DNA of 64,000 nt from Microlunatus soli (GTDB lineage: Bacteria > Actinomycetota > Actinomycetes > Propionibacteriales > Propionibacteriaceae). The notes beneath the pieces are model-generated. The model searched no databases. It had not been told where the DNA came from and was given only the letters and a program-made list of their open reading frames with translations. A program made the position numbers and the translations under genes. The stretch lies in NCBI RefSeq assembly GCF_900105385.1, contig NZ_LT629772.1, positions 434,001 through 498,000 of the forward strand. The letters are read 5' to 3'. Within the stretch, counting starts at the first letter, position 1, and every line of letters begins with the position of its first letter. Below, piece by piece: positions 33,820 through 43,276 of this stretch.

Positions 33820-34807
33820 TGTGATGTCCAGGGAGGTTGGTCAGCCGGGTGAGTGGTGGTTTGCCTCCGATGGCGGAGTGGGCTCGGTGGTGATTGTAGA
33901 AGTGCAGCCAGCCCGGGAGTGCGGCGCGGCGTTCGGTTTCTGAGGTGTAGAGACGGGCGTAGGCCCAACCATCGGCCAGGGTGCGGTGGAAGCGTTCGAT
34001 CTTGCCGTTGGTCTGGGGCCGGTACGGCCGAGTCCGTTTGTGGACGATGCCGAGCTCGCCGCACGCATTCCGCCAGGCACGGGAGACATAGGCCGACCCG
34101 TTGTCGGACAGCACTCGTTCTACCGTGACCCCGCAGTCGTTGAACCAGTCAACCGCCCGGCGGAGCACACCGATCGCGGTGATCGCCTTTTCGTCGGTGC
34201 AGATCTCGGCATAGGCGACGCGGGAATGATCGTCGATGACGGTGTGGAGATAACAGGTGCCCAGCAGTGGGTTGCGGTGCTTGCTCTGGGGCCTGTCTGG
34301 CGTGCCGGCACGGTTCTTCAGACCCTGTTGGCGCCCGACGAACCGGTGCCCGCCGCCGTCAGGGATGTTGCCGAACTTGGTCACATCGACATGGATCAAC
34401 GACCCGGGATGATCATGCTCATAGCGGCGGAGGGGCTCACCGGTGACTCGGTCGATGTGGGAGAGCCGGTTAATCCGACAGCGGACCAGCACCGCGTGCA
34501 CCGTCGAGGCTGGCATGTTGAGGCGGCCGGCGATCTGGACCGGTCCGAGCCGGTGCCGCCAACGCGCCCGCACGATCTGACGAACCGTGTCCGGGCTGGT
34601 CCGGGTCGGACTCTTGTGTGGACGAGAACTACGGTCCGACATCCCCGCGGTCCCCTCCGCCCGGTAGCGATCGGCCCACTTCTTCGCCGTCTTCGGGGCG
34701 ACCATGAACATCTTGGCCGCCGTCGTATACGTCCAACCGGCATCGACAACGAGTCGGGCCAGCCGCAGACGAGCGCGCGGGGTCAAAGCAGCGTTAGCGT
34801 GGGACAC
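33815..34807 (-). CDS. IS481-family transposase
   Basis: 330 residues. A helix-turn-helix (WTYTTAAKMFMVAPKTAKKW) precedes an rve integrase core with Asp in HVDVTKF, Asp in LSDNGSAY and Glu in KIERFHRTL. GTG 34807 has AGGAGG 5 nt upstream. The reading frame runs through the inverted repeat, and its TAG stop (33815-33817) falls in the duplicated target sequence, so the stop codon is supplied by the insertion site. Confidence 0.9.
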   Translation of the reverse strand: MSHANAALTPRARLRLARLVVDAGWTYTTAAKMFMVAPKTAKKWADRYRAEGTAGMSDRSSRPHKSPTRTSPDTVRQIVRARWRHRLGPVQIAGRLNMPASTVHAVLVRCRINRLSHIDRVTGEPLRRYEHDHPGSLIHVDVTKFGNIPDGGGHRFVGRQQGLKNRAGTPDRPQSKHRNPLLGTCYLHTVIDDHSRVAYAEICTDEKAITAIGVLRRAVDWFNDCGVTVERVLSDNGSAYVSRAWRNACGELGIVHKRTRPYRPQTNGKIERFHRTLADGWAYARLYTSETERRAALPGWLHFYNHHRAHSAIGGKPPLTRLTNLPGHHI

Positions 34808-34923
34808 GAAGGCCTCCTGGTCAGTGAAGCGGTGAACTAGACAGCTCCACTTCACAACCGGAGGCCTTCACTTGTCCCGCCGACTCACCGAACCAAAGCG
34901 GTACAACCTCCCTGGACATCACA
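33820..34923 (-). mobile_element. IS481-family insertion sequence
   Basis: 1104 bp bounded by perfect 20-bp inverted repeats starting TGTGATGTCCAGGG (33820-33839 and 34904-34923) and flanked by the direct repeat CCTAGA. The intact transposase and clean duplication point to a recent insertion. Confidence 0.9.
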
Positions 34924-34929
34924 CCTAGA
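34924..34929. repeat. IS481 target-site duplication, right copy
   Basis: CCTAGA, matching 33814-33819. Confidence 0.75.
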
Positions 34930-34940
34930 CTGGCGGGCGG

Positions 34941-35309
34941 TCATGCTCGGCGGAGACGACCATGAATTGAGCGTCCTAGATTGGGTGCCGATACCAGAGC
35001 GATAGCGCCGCTGAGGACTGCTGCTCGACGACGCTGAGGGTGCATCGCCGCGTCGATGATCATGGTCGCGGCGTGGACGATGTCAACCACCGTATGCAAA
35101 CCAACGAATCTGGTAGGTGAAGCAAGTTGCAGGCTGCCTTGTAGTAGGTGCCGGACGCCGAGGAGATGGACGGCGGCTCGTTCGGCCCGGTCAGGGCTGC
35201 GGCCCTCCAGCCGGGAGAACAGGACCGGGCCTTTTGCCAGCAGGACTGTGCCCCAGCCGATTCCCAGTGCGCCGGTTGGTCGCAGCGAGCCGTTGCGTTG
35301 CCGGCTCAC
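34941..35309 (-). CDS. Small membrane protein coupled to an SDR
   Basis: 122 residues with hydrophobic segments around GALGIGWGTVLLAKG, LLQGSLQLASPT and VLSGAIALVSAP. GTG 35309 overlaps the SDR stop (GTGA), so it is translationally coupled. No family recognised beyond a resemblance to DUF4267-like membrane proteins. Its 3' end lies 12 bp from the IS481 element. Confidence 0.65.
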   Translation of the reverse strand: MSRQRNGSLRPTGALGIGWGTVLLAKGPVLFSRLEGRSPDRAERAAVHLLGVRHLLQGSLQLASPTRFVGLHTVVDIVHAATMIIDAAMHPQRRRAAVLSGAIALVSAPNLGRSIHGRLRRA

Positions 35310-36313
35310 CGAGCGGCCCTGCGGATGATCCCAGCAACACCTGCCGCCACTGCCGCTGTCGCTGCGGCAGCGAGCTTGTACTTGTGGTGCGCCAGCCACA
35401 GCTGCGGCGCTCGAGTCTTGGCGCGCTGGTCAAAGACGCCGTGAGATCCGAAATCCTTCCCGTCGGTTCCATCGGCCGGCTCCCACAGGTTCACCGGCGC
35501 GTCAGGGTCGCTCGGCTCCTTGGTCTGCTGACTCTTGAAACCGGTGATGGCGAGATAGTGATCCAGTAGTGCCGGTGCGATCTTGTTGCCCAGGATCGTC
35601 CCCACCGTGCTCGAGCCGACCCAGTACTCACGCTGGCGCGGATGATCAGCGGCGAACATCACTGCCTCGGCAGCAATCTCTGGTTGGTAGATCGGCGGCA
35701 CGGGCTGGGCCTTGTCCGGCATCCGCGACAGCACCCAGCGGAATTGTGGCGTGTTCACACCAGGCATGTGGACCATGGTGACGTTGACGTTGCTCTTCTG
35801 ATGGAGCAACTCCACGCGCAACGACTCATGGAATCCGCGGATGCCGTGTTTGGCGCCGCAGTAGGCCGACTGCAACGGAATCGACCGGTAGGCCAGCGCC
35901 GAGCCGACCTGGATGATCGTCCCCCGATCTCGTTCCATCATCCTGCGCAGCACCGACCACGTGCCGTACACGAAGCCCAGATAGCTGACCTCGGTGGCTC
36001 GGCGGAACTCATCGGTCGTCATCTTCCAGAACGGGGCGAACACCGATGTGAACGCGGTATTGACCCAAACGCTGATCGGGCCGATTTCGTTCTCGACACG
36101 GTCCACTGCTGCTTCGACCGCGTCGGCATCGGAAACATCGACTGGAAGGACGAACGGTGTGCCGCCGTGTCGCCGCACATCATCGGCAGCCCCTTGCAGG
36201 CCCTGCTCGCCCCGCGCGATCAAGACAATCGCAGCACCACGCTCAGCGAACGCCACCGCGCACGCGCGACCAATACCGCCGGAAGCACCGGTAACCACCA
36301 CAACGGACGACAC
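35306..36313 (-). CDS. SDR-family oxidoreductase, possibly membrane-anchored
   Basis: 335 residues. TGASGGIG is the NAD(P) loop and Tyr-x3-Lys in YCGAKHGI the catalytic pair, with the Ser upstream in QVGSALAYRS. The region VNTAFTS replaces the usual NNAG. The C-terminus carries a hydrophobic Ala-rich helix (LAAAATAAVAAGVAG) that could anchor it in the membrane. GTG 36313 with AAAGGAGA upstream. Coupled to the 34941 gene. Confidence 0.88.
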   Translation of the reverse strand: MSSVVVVTGASGGIGRACAVAFAERGAAIVLIARGEQGLQGAADDVRRHGGTPFVLPVDVSDADAVEAAVDRVENEIGPISVWVNTAFTSVFAPFWKMTTDEFRRATEVSYLGFVYGTWSVLRRMMERDRGTIIQVGSALAYRSIPLQSAYCGAKHGIRGFHESLRVELLHQKSNVNVTMVHMPGVNTPQFRWVLSRMPDKAQPVPPIYQPEIAAEAVMFAADHPRQREYWVGSSTVGTILGNKIAPALLDHYLAITGFKSQQTKEPSDPDAPVNLWEPADGTDGKDFGSHGVFDQRAKTRAPQLWLAHHKYKLAAAATAAVAAGVAGIIRRAAR

Positions 36314-36927
36314 GGCATCTCCTTTCGTGCGCCGCCGCCGGCGCATCACCGTCCATGCCGTACCCGACCTGTGGCCACCTCACGCAGGTACCAGACCGCC
36401 GAGCCATCGAAGTCTGAGCAACGCAAGAAGTCCTGAACAACCCAGACAGGTCGAGCCGACCCGAATGAGACCGAAGGCTCAAAAATTGCTCGATGCTCAC
36501 TCTTGGTATCCCGGTGGTCGGAGTGACAGACCTTTCTCGAGCCGTTGAGTTTGGTCTTCAGCGCTGGACCTGACGACCAGCCACGAGCACGAGCGGAACA
36601 GCGCCGACTGGCAGACCTTGTGGCGGCGCGACGGTTCGGCCCGAAAGCTCGGGCTGATGCGCAGCGAACCTCCAGCTGCACCCCCGTCCGCGCGAGTGCA
36701 CCTGGATCTGTTGTGGATTCGCGTCACGACCGTTTCAACTCTCTTGGCTGTCGCGGGGCGGCCCGTGCAACGGTGCGGGGCCCTCCCCCGCCTCCGTGCA
36801 GATCTCGAAACGGATGGGCTGCGTCGGCGCTGCACCGAGGCGAGACTTCGGCATGATTGTTGATCTTGGTTCAGGGCCATGGTGTCGGCATGCCAGACGC
36901 GAGAGTGGTGCTGATATCGTCCGGCGC
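36314..36927. other. No confident gene
   Basis: Several overlapping frames on both strands but none with a recognisable motif; may hold gene remains. Confidence 0.3.
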
Positions 36928-37473
36928 ATGGTGGAGCAGCCTGCGGAGGAAGCGCGAGACGAGGCGCCCTCGTCCTACGTGGACAACACCGGGCCCAGCA
37001 AGCGCGAGCGCAAACGGATCCGTCAGTACGTCAAAGAGACTTGCGACCACCGGCTCTACCAGATCATCGATCCGTACCAAGATCGCGACGGCCAGGGGCC
37101 CACGGTCAACCTGCTCGTCGGCGGCACACTGGTGTGCGGCACGGTCTGCTCCGCCCGCGAGTGGGCCATCGCACTGAACGACATCCACGAATCGGGAGCC
37201 GGCGCCACCAGCACCCTCCTCACCGGGTGGGCCGACGAGTTCCAAGAGCGGTCCGACGCCTACCGACAGGCCTGGGAGACCGAGGATGCCGCTCTGACCA
37301 ACGACGCCATTGACGCCCGGTGGGCAGCCATCCCCCACGTGCACCTCGTCGACGCCTACGTGATGCTCAGCGCCGGAACACCCGCCCCGAGCACAGGTAT
37401 GCCGTATCGGGTCCGGCTCAACGAAGTCCAAGCCTGGGGGCTCGGAAGTCTCTCACTCGGTCAGGCGACCTAA
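36928..37473 (+). CDS. Hypothetical protein, unrecognised
   Basis: 181 residues from ATG 36928, soluble, with coding-like third-position GC. Landmarks are SKRERKRIRQYVKETCDHR near residue 28, NLLVGGTLVCGTVCSAREWA near 65 and DARWAAIPHVHLVDAYVML near 130. I recognise no family. It is isolated, with no neighbour on its strand. Confidence 0.65.
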   Translation: MVEQPAEEARDEAPSSYVDNTGPSKRERKRIRQYVKETCDHRLYQIIDPYQDRDGQGPTVNLLVGGTLVCGTVCSAREWAIALNDIHESGAGATSTLLTGWADEFQERSDAYRQAWETEDAALTNDAIDARWAAIPHVHLVDAYVMLSAGTPAPSTGMPYRVRLNEVQAWGLGSLSLGQAT

Positions 37474-37525
37474 ATCATGTCGTCTAACTCGGTCGCCGAT
37501 GCCGGGGTGGGCATGAGCATTTCGA

Positions 37526-37690
37526 TCACTTCACGACCGTCCACGGAGAGATCATTCGAGTGAGCAGGATGCCCTCGGTCTCTTCGGCAACTCTCTTGGC
37601 GTAGGTCTTGTCGAAGATGATGCCGCTCTCATTGCGTGAATCAATCTTGCCCGGCTTCCTCATCTGGACGACCTTGTACTCGGTCCTCAT
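37526..37690 (-). CDS. 54-residue peptide (MRTE family), intact copy
   Basis: ATG 37690 to TGA 37526. The sequence begins MRTEYKVVQMRKPGKI, then ESGIIFDKTYAKRV, and ends ISPWTVVK. A second copy with the same N-terminal pattern (MRTEFQVSQIRK) lies at 46652-46747, where it is broken by an IS256 element. Having two copies with the same start supports translation. Function unknown. Confidence 0.55.
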   Translation of the reverse strand: MRTEYKVVQMRKPGKIDSRNESGIIFDKTYAKRVAEETEGILLTRMISPWTVVK

Positions 37691-37970
37691 CCCACGTGCC
37701 TCGTCCCTGGATCAGAAGTCCTGACCTTGAACACCGACACATCAACCTCCGCCGGGTTAGCCGACTGTGCTGACATAGCGGTTCTGCAGCCGATCGATGT
37801 GCTGGATGCATCAGCTCTGCTGAGGTTGGCAGGTATCTGTTCACCGGCTTCCTTGGGCAGGGTGTCCAAACAGCTGCGCTGAGCACCGGCCATCGGCCCG
37901 TTCCACCTTGCCCTGTCGTCCGGATCGCGTTCCAGCCCTTCACGCCAACCTTGAAGGCTGGCAACGATCC

Positions 37971-38559
37971 TTATTGTCGGCGCGGAGCCCCGAAGGGAAA
38001 GTCGCTGCGGTCGAACTGCCAGGTGTGGCACGTCTTGCCGTAGGCCAGCGCCGGATCCGCCAGAAAGGCGTGTTCGACGGTCTGCGCCACCGGGTGCGGC
38101 CAGATGCCTAAGTTCTTTACCTCTTATTGGTAGCTGTGCCACAACCGCTTCTCTCCTCCGGCACGTCTCGAGCCGGTACTTGCTGAAGATGTACTCGATC
38201 CCCGATCCGCCGGACGTCGGGAGCTTCCTGTCGAATCTCACACGCTGATGCCGATCGTGCCGCAGAGGGTACCGAAGCGTGTTGCTCCCATCGCCACCGA
38301 CGATCAGGCCGCGATCTTCCACCCGCCGGCCGGTGACGTCGGCGTACACGCGGATGCCGTCACGACGGGTGCTCATCGCATCCAGTGGTTGCTTTCGCCG
38401 CAGCACAGCTAATCCCAGATCGAGCACCGGACATTTGAGCCGATGCCCGGCCCTCAGTGTCCCTGTAGCCACGGCTTTGCGCCCAAACGCCATGCCGGCA
38501 GCACCGGCCACGCCAGCGGCGACACCGACCCCGATCGCTCCGATTGAACTTGCGACCAT
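37971..38559 (-). pseudogene. DUF1264 (OBAP-like) protein, multiply broken
   Basis: Read in mixed frames the minus strand gives a DUF1264-like order: LDAMSTRRDGIRVYADVTGR, then GIEYIF, then KRLWHSYQ, an in-frame TAA, EVKNLGIWPHPVAQ and YGKTCHTWQFDRSDFPFG. At least two further base shifts are present between these blocks. GKTWHTWQ-like text is characteristic of the family, as I recall it. A stress-type promoter still lies upstream at 38600-38624. Confidence 0.6.
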
Positions 38560-38599
38560 GCATGGCGAGACGCGAACCGTGTACACCCATGGCGGCTCT

Positions 38600-38624
38600 T
38601 TACCCCAATTGGGAGGAGGGAAGC
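38600..38624 (-). promoter_or_regulatory. Candidate stress-sigma promoter of the DUF1264 pseudogene
   Basis: Minus strand GCTT, 15 nt, GGGTAA, 41 nt ahead of the ATG at 38559. Confidence 0.45.
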
Positions 38625-39087
38625 GTGCAGCTGCGCGGCAACGGACCGGCTTGCTGCTGCTTCGAAATCACAAGGTCGGCCGACTAGTCAACCCGTGCCC
38701 TTATGCAGTCGACGCTTCTGTTCAATCTCGATTGGTTGGCCCCAGATGGACATGCGGCCCAGATCACGGCCGCGTGACACAGCAGTCGGCGGCCAGCAAA
38801 GCCAGGAGCGTCGCGGTGCCGGAGCTCTCAAGGGTCAGCGAAAGCTCGATCGGTTGGCGCACTGCCGCAGCGCATCTCGGCGCCGCTCCTGCGAAGGTGA
38901 CGGCGCCGACGCCGATGCCCAGCCGGGCCGCAATGACTCTGCCTAACCTGTCCGAGTGGCGCTGCGCAACCAGGTCGGTCCCCGGCAAAGCCGGAAGAGA
39001 TCAGTGGACCGAGTAATGGGGTTGGTCGCAACGATGTGCTCCTGGTGGCTCCGCTGCCGACGTCACCGTGGTTAGCGGGCACGTTAG
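38625..39087. other. No confident gene
   Basis: A 24-codon plus-strand frame from 38704 has some coding character but is too short to claim. Nothing else seen. Confidence 0.3.
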
Positions 39088-39127
39088 ATCGGGCGCCCCA
39101 CCCCAAACGCCAGGGTGGGGGCCCGAT
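39088..39127 (-). terminator. GC-rich hairpin downstream of the small acidic gene
   Basis: ATCGGGCGCCCCACCC pairs with GGGTGGGGGCCCGAT with one bulged base. It lies 20 bp after the 39148 stop on the minus strand. No T-run, as is common in actinobacteria. Confidence 0.5.
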
Positions 39128-39147
39128 TCTGGTTCTCCCAAGCAGAT

Positions 39148-39276
39148 TCAGCTTGGCACCAGCGGCTCTGGATCCTTGTAGGAGTCGGGGAGATCGTCGA
39201 CCTCTTCGTCGTCATCCCAAACATCGTCGAACACCGGAAATTGTTCGAACTCACCCTCGATGCTGACGCTAGTCAC
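39148..39276 (-). CDS. 42-residue acidic protein, copy 1
   Basis: GTG 39276 to TGA 39148: MTSVSIEGEFEQFPVFDDVW, then DDDEEVDDLPDSYKDPEPLVPS. The 47-residue protein at 55840-55983 has the same layout (MTSADVEGSFE..., DDEEVDDLPDSYT..., EPEPLLPG). Two independent copies keeping an acidic core and start strongly suggest a real gene family. Hairpin follows. Confidence 0.6.
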   Translation of the reverse strand: MTSVSIEGEFEQFPVFDDVWDDDEEVDDLPDSYKDPEPLVPS

Positions 39277-39692
39277 AGCGAGCCACACTTCCCTTCACAG
39301 GGGATACCGGCGAATGCTGGCACACTAGTTCTACCCCATGGGAAGGTAAAGCGCTAGTGCTGGTCAAGCACGATTCTGTTCGTCGGGCGCGACCCGCAAA
39401 GACCGCCGCTCTGCCCGTGCACGGGGGTCTCTGGATGTAGCTGAACTCGAGCTCGGTGGTTCACGACCCAGCCGAGATTCGAGACAACTCCGGGCCGCAC
39501 GCCAGTCGTAGCAACGCCCAGTCGCACCGAGCGCCACCTCACCGCGGCCTCGCCAAGCCCTTTTCGCTGAATGGGCGGCGAAAGGCCGACCGCCCCAACT
39601 TTCGTCGCCGCCCTGCTTACGCCGATTGCTGATGCATGAATGTTGCGAGGGTAGAGCGCCACTCCCGGGACGAACTGCCAGCGTCCCGGGCG
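39277..39692. other. No confident gene
   Basis: About 415 bp with no recognised coding frame. A GGGTAG upstream of the acidic gene lacks a correctly spaced -35. Confidence 0.3.
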
Positions 39693-40193
39693 CTATTCGG
39701 CGCTCGTTTCACGCGGAGGCTCGGCGGGCACGCGTCTGGTGACGAGCCCGCTGATGATCATGATCGTCGCGAGCCCGAGGTGCAGCCAGTTGTCGGCGGC
39801 GTTGACGGGTATGACATTGGCTGTCGAAGCCAGTTTGACGATCAGCCCGTATCCGGCGAGGGCAAAGTAGACGCAACCGCCGAGAAGAAGGTAGCGCCAA
39901 GCTCGATGGTGGTGACGCACCGCGCCCAGTCCGAACAATCCGAAGATCAAGTGGACCAGATTGTGGAGCACCGATACCTGAAAGAGACCGAGGAGTAGGG
40001 CACCCGAGTGATGCGACGCGAACGCCAGCCGGCCGTAGTTGCTGGTGATGCCAGGAATGAACCCGAGCACACCGACGAGCAGGAAGATGCCCGACATAGC
40101 CAGTGTGACGAGCTGCGCCCGGGTCATGTCGGGCACACTGGCGCGGTTGGGGATGCTGGTTCTTTCTCTTGGGTCGTTGCCGGTGTCCGCCAT
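39693..40193 (-). CDS. DUF4383 membrane protein
   Basis: 166 residues, four helices. LLVGVLGFIPGITSNYG, then LLGLFQVSVLHNLVHLIFGL and VNAADNWLHLGLA are the DUF4383 hallmarks. A paralogue with the same motifs lies at 43277-43828. It is downstream of the 40232 helical protein on the same strand, 38 bp apart. Confidence 0.9.
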   Translation of the reverse strand: MADTGNDPRERTSIPNRASVPDMTRAQLVTLAMSGIFLLVGVLGFIPGITSNYGRLAFASHHSGALLLGLFQVSVLHNLVHLIFGLFGLGAVRHHHRAWRYLLLGGCVYFALAGYGLIVKLASTANVIPVNAADNWLHLGLATIMIISGLVTRRVPAEPPRETSAE

Positions 40194-40231
40194 CAGCTTC
40201 TCCTGTCATTCCGCACGGGATGCTGAGAGAG

Positions 40232-40465
40232 TCAACCCTGGAGGCGCCCCGCCAGGAGCTGCTTGCCCTGCTCGGCACCCTTCCGGCTCTCGGCCTGCGC
40301 CTTGCGGAAAAGCTCGGCGACCTCGCTGTCGCCGTCCCGGTCGGCATCATGGATGTACTCCTCGAGCCGGAGCGCATTGCTCAGGCATGCTTCGGTGAAC
40401 CACAAGAGGTTGTAGATCTTGTCCTTGGTCCCTGTAACGTTGCCTGTTTCAGCGTTGCTGCTCAT
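40232..40465 (-). CDS. Small helical hypothetical protein
   Basis: 77 residues from ATG 40465, probably a helical hairpin: KIYNLLWFTEACLSNALRLE and EVAELFRKAQAESRKGAEQ. A decayed relative (VTYDLLSVQYHAL, YGQYVRDARNAGQH) lies at 42755-42980. It may be transcribed with the DUF4383 gene. Function unknown. Confidence 0.72.
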   Translation of the reverse strand: MSSNAETGNVTGTKDKIYNLLWFTEACLSNALRLEEYIHDADRDGDSEVAELFRKAQAESRKGAEQGKQLLAGRLQG

Positions 40466-40506
40466 TTCGGATCTCCTATCCCGGTTTCTGATGTCTGTTG
40501 TCACGT

Positions 40507-41042
40507 TCAGATCAGGCGCCAGTCATCGATTCGCAGGTGGGAGCCGGCTTGCGGCCCCATCTGTAGTCTTCCGCCGTCGACCGGCCAGCTGGCGCCGGTG
40601 ACGTAGCCAGCTCGTTCGCTGCTCAGGAAGGCGATGACTGCCGCGATCCCCAGGCACTTGCCGGATCGGTTGAGCGGACGACCTGGGCGGCGCTTGGCGC
40701 TCGGCTCTTCGTCGTCTTGGCCGGTCATCGGCGTTGGCGATCGTTAGTTGACTGTCTGCTTCCGGTGCCGGCACTGTTCACAAACACGTCGACACCGCCA
40801 AGCCTGCTGGCACGATCGTGAATAGCGGCGCCGCAGTTGTCCAAGTCGGCGGCATCGAGTTCAGCCACCTCAGCCCGCTGCCCCGCTGCGCGGACTTCGT
40901 CAGCGGTTTGGGCGGCGCCTTGCTCATCGCTATGCCACGTGACGCCGATATCGAGTCCAACCTTGGCCAGCGCTACGGCTGTGGCGCCGCCGATACCGGA
41001 ATCTGAGGCTGTGACGATGGCATGGTGCGGTATGAAAACCAT
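40507..41042 (-). pseudogene. SDR oxidoreductase with its middle deleted
   Basis: The N-terminal half has the coenzyme loop (TASDSGIGGATAVALAK, normally TGxxxGIG) and VNSAG; the C-terminal half has VIAFLSSERAGYVTGASWPVDGG. They lie in different frames, joined at about 40725, and the catalytic Ser and Tyr-x3-Lys region between them is absent. Nonfunctional. Confidence 0.7.
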
Positions 41043-41105
41043 GACCCGTTCTTGCCCCCGGAGCAGCGGGCTAAACAGCCCCAGATGTTCAGTCCCGCTG
41101 ATGGT

Positions 41106-41432
41106 CTAGCTCTGATGCATGGCCGCCGCGGCGACACCAAAGCCAAGGATGGCCGCGACATCCATCATCGTGACCCACAGCCAGAAGATGGCCATGCGTG
41201 GCGGATTGACCCAAGCGGCCCCGTCGGCCGTGTAGCCGACGGTTCCGCCCGTCGACGTCGGTTCCGCGGTGGCCACGAGCCCAATGATTCCGGCCACAAG
41301 GATCATCAGCAGCAGCACCCCGATCGCCAACAAGATCAAGTCCGCTCGATGCCGCTTTTGCAGCTTCGCGCGGCTAGTGCTCGCGGCCCCTCGCCGGGAG
41401 AGCGGTGACGAATGCGCATGTGTGGCAGACAT
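41106..41432 (-). CDS. Two-helix membrane protein, unknown function
   Basis: 108 residues: a polar N-terminus rich in Ser/Arg, a helix at DLILLAIGVLLLMILVAGII, a loop with GGTVGYTADGAAWVNPPRM, and a second helix near the C-terminus. A stress-type promoter lies about 90 nt upstream and GAAGGAAGG precedes the ATG. No named family recognised. Confidence 0.65.
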   Translation of the reverse strand: MSATHAHSSPLSRRGAASTSRAKLQKRHRADLILLAIGVLLLMILVAGIIGLVATAEPTSTGGTVGYTADGAAWVNPPRMAIFWLWVTMMDVAAILGFGVAAAAMHQS

Positions 41433-41524
41433 GGAGCCTTCCTTCGTGATCGTCTTCGAACCCTCGGTTCACGGCGAGCGCGCTGCGGCGGACTTCGCCC
41501 GCCATCAGCGGCGTTCCTGATGTG

Positions 41525-41549
41525 GTACCCAGATCTCTGCCGATCCAAC
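41525..41549 (-). promoter_or_regulatory. Candidate stress-sigma promoter of the 41106 gene
   Basis: Minus strand GTTG, 15 nt, GGGTAC. Confidence 0.5.
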
Positions 41550-41675
41550 ATGTCACCTGATCGCGCGCTCTACGGCACCGACGATCCGTACGGCTATGCG
41601 CCGCACGACCTGTCCCCGCTGGAGTCCCGACGTCATGTCCCGCCTCGGGCGAGCCCACCCAACTGTGCGCCGCAA

Positions 41676-42049
41676 CTAGTAATTCGGGCGGCAATGATTT
41701 GATCTCGGCGGCGGCGCCAACAGATCGCCGGAAACGATCAAATCGGCGGCGATATCGTGCAACGTACGATTGGAGTTCCGGCTGGCTCGGCGCAACACCT
41801 CGAACGCTGCCTCCGGCACAACACATAACGTTCGATCAATCGCCCGATCGCCATCGCGATCGTCCGGTTGGACGACAACCCGGCCCGCGGCCTCCTCACC
41901 TCGCGGCGCGCCTCCGCAAGTTGGACAGCGGCCGCGCCAGCCACAACGGCAGCGTTGTCGGTGCTGACGGAATCGCCCACGATCTCGTTCAAAGTCCGCC
42001 GTTCTGTCCGGTAGTCGGCTGCAAGAGCGGTCAGCAGCGCTGTGCACAT
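41676..42049 (-). pseudogene. ANTAR-domain protein, frameshifted
   Basis: A start at 42049 opens LAEARREVRRPRAGLSSNRT and AMAIGRLIERYVLC; the frame then changes, and the rest (PEAAFEVLRRASRNSN, RTLHDIAADLIVSGDL) continues in another. A single C missing near 41820 (TGCCGG for TGCCCGG) joins them into a complete ANTAR domain like that at 57528. No GAF domain remains. Confidence 0.65.
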
Positions 42050-42754
42050 TCACGTTGTCACGCGAACGATCATTCAGCCACACACCAAACGAAACCAGTC
42101 CTTTCCGAAAAGCCATGAAACGAAGCGCCCTGAGGTCTCTAGTCGGAAGGACGTCACCGGCTCCATGATCGTCGACTGGCCGGTCACACTGATCGGACGA
42201 CAAAGGAAGGTGGGAAGGAGCCGGCCCGGTCGCGCGGTGAGTGGGCCCGAGCTTGATGCCCGTGGTCGGCCGCCCTGCGTCCGACGCTGGCCGACCGCGA
42301 GTCGTTCAACTTCGCCCTTGTCGAGCCCGCGCGAGCGTTGTTGGCCGTGTAGTGATGAAGCAAGGCGTCGGCCCCGCAGAGACTCGGTGGAGGCCGACAT
42401 CCTTGCGGCGCCTCGGTGCATCGCCTGGTCGCTTGTAAAGCCGGGTGCTGTTCCGCGTCTCCACCGTTCCTCCTCGCGGGTCGATTTTTGTGGTGAGCGG
42501 CCCGAGCAGCATCCGTGCCCTGACAGCTACCCGATCCCGGCTTTTCAACGCCCGGAGATCCACAGCCAGCTGCCCGCGGTGGCCACGTCCTTCTTCGGCC
42601 CTGGCCGCGCCCTCGGCATCGTGCAACGGTCGAGTTCGCTCCGCCGGTCTTCACTCCTCGGTCTGACTGGCGGCGTGTCACGTCAGCGGGCGGGAGTACT
42701 GCATTTTCCCGGCCACAACGGCGGCTTTCATGATCGGCAGAAGCCATGCACTCG
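42050..42754. other. No confident gene
   Basis: Long open frames occur on both strands but with arginine- and serine-rich translations typical of non-coding GC-rich DNA. Confidence 0.3.
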
Positions 42755-42980
42755 ATGGCGAGGGGTGAAACAGGTTTGGATGATGTCACCTACGACCTGC
42801 TGTCCGTGCAGTATCACGCGTTGAGGCCGGCCATGACTACGGCCAGTATGTGCGTGATGCCCGGAACGCCGGCCAGCATCAGATCGCTGAGTTCTCCGAG
42901 CGTGCATGGCTGAACATTCGACACGAGCCCATCAATGCCACGACTTCCTCCGCCAGCCGGGTGGAACCGACAACACGTAA
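42755..42980 (+). pseudogene. Relative of the 40232 helical protein, frameshifted
   Basis: ATG 42755 begins MARGETGLDDVTYDLLSVQY; after HAL one base is missing (TTGAGG for TTGGAGG), and the next frame reads GHDYGQYVRDARNAGQHQIA. A second shift restores QCHDFLRQPGGTDNT and a stop at 42980. It matches a small-protein family that includes the intact 77-residue neighbour. Confidence 0.5.
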
Positions 42981-43276
42981 CCGCTGTAGGACAGCGACAC
43001 CGGTGCACGCTGTGCGGCCCAGGTCGGGCGTGCCCGGGCCCGATTGCCGGTTGATCAGCCACTACCGACAGCCCTCGGACCGACCCGCGACAACACGTCG
43101 CGACATCGAGGGACGTCGCCATGACGGACGGCCGCGACGTCTCGTGTGTCCAGCGCTCGCTCCCGGCTTTCGGGTCGAGCTGCTAGCCAGTCTGCGACCC
43201 GCACGAGATCTCGCTTCTCGACCCACCGGCCAACTCAACCAACATGATCACCGGTCATCAAGTCTTGTGACGCGCG
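42981..43276. other. No confident gene
   Basis: About 300 bp without a recognisable frame. Confidence 0.3.

Noticed and set aside
37687-38586. 299-codon minus-strand frame
   Set aside because: Shadows the DUF1264 relic; the homologous blocks are in other frames.
38704-38778. 24-codon frame with coding-like start
   Set aside because: Too short and isolated to support.
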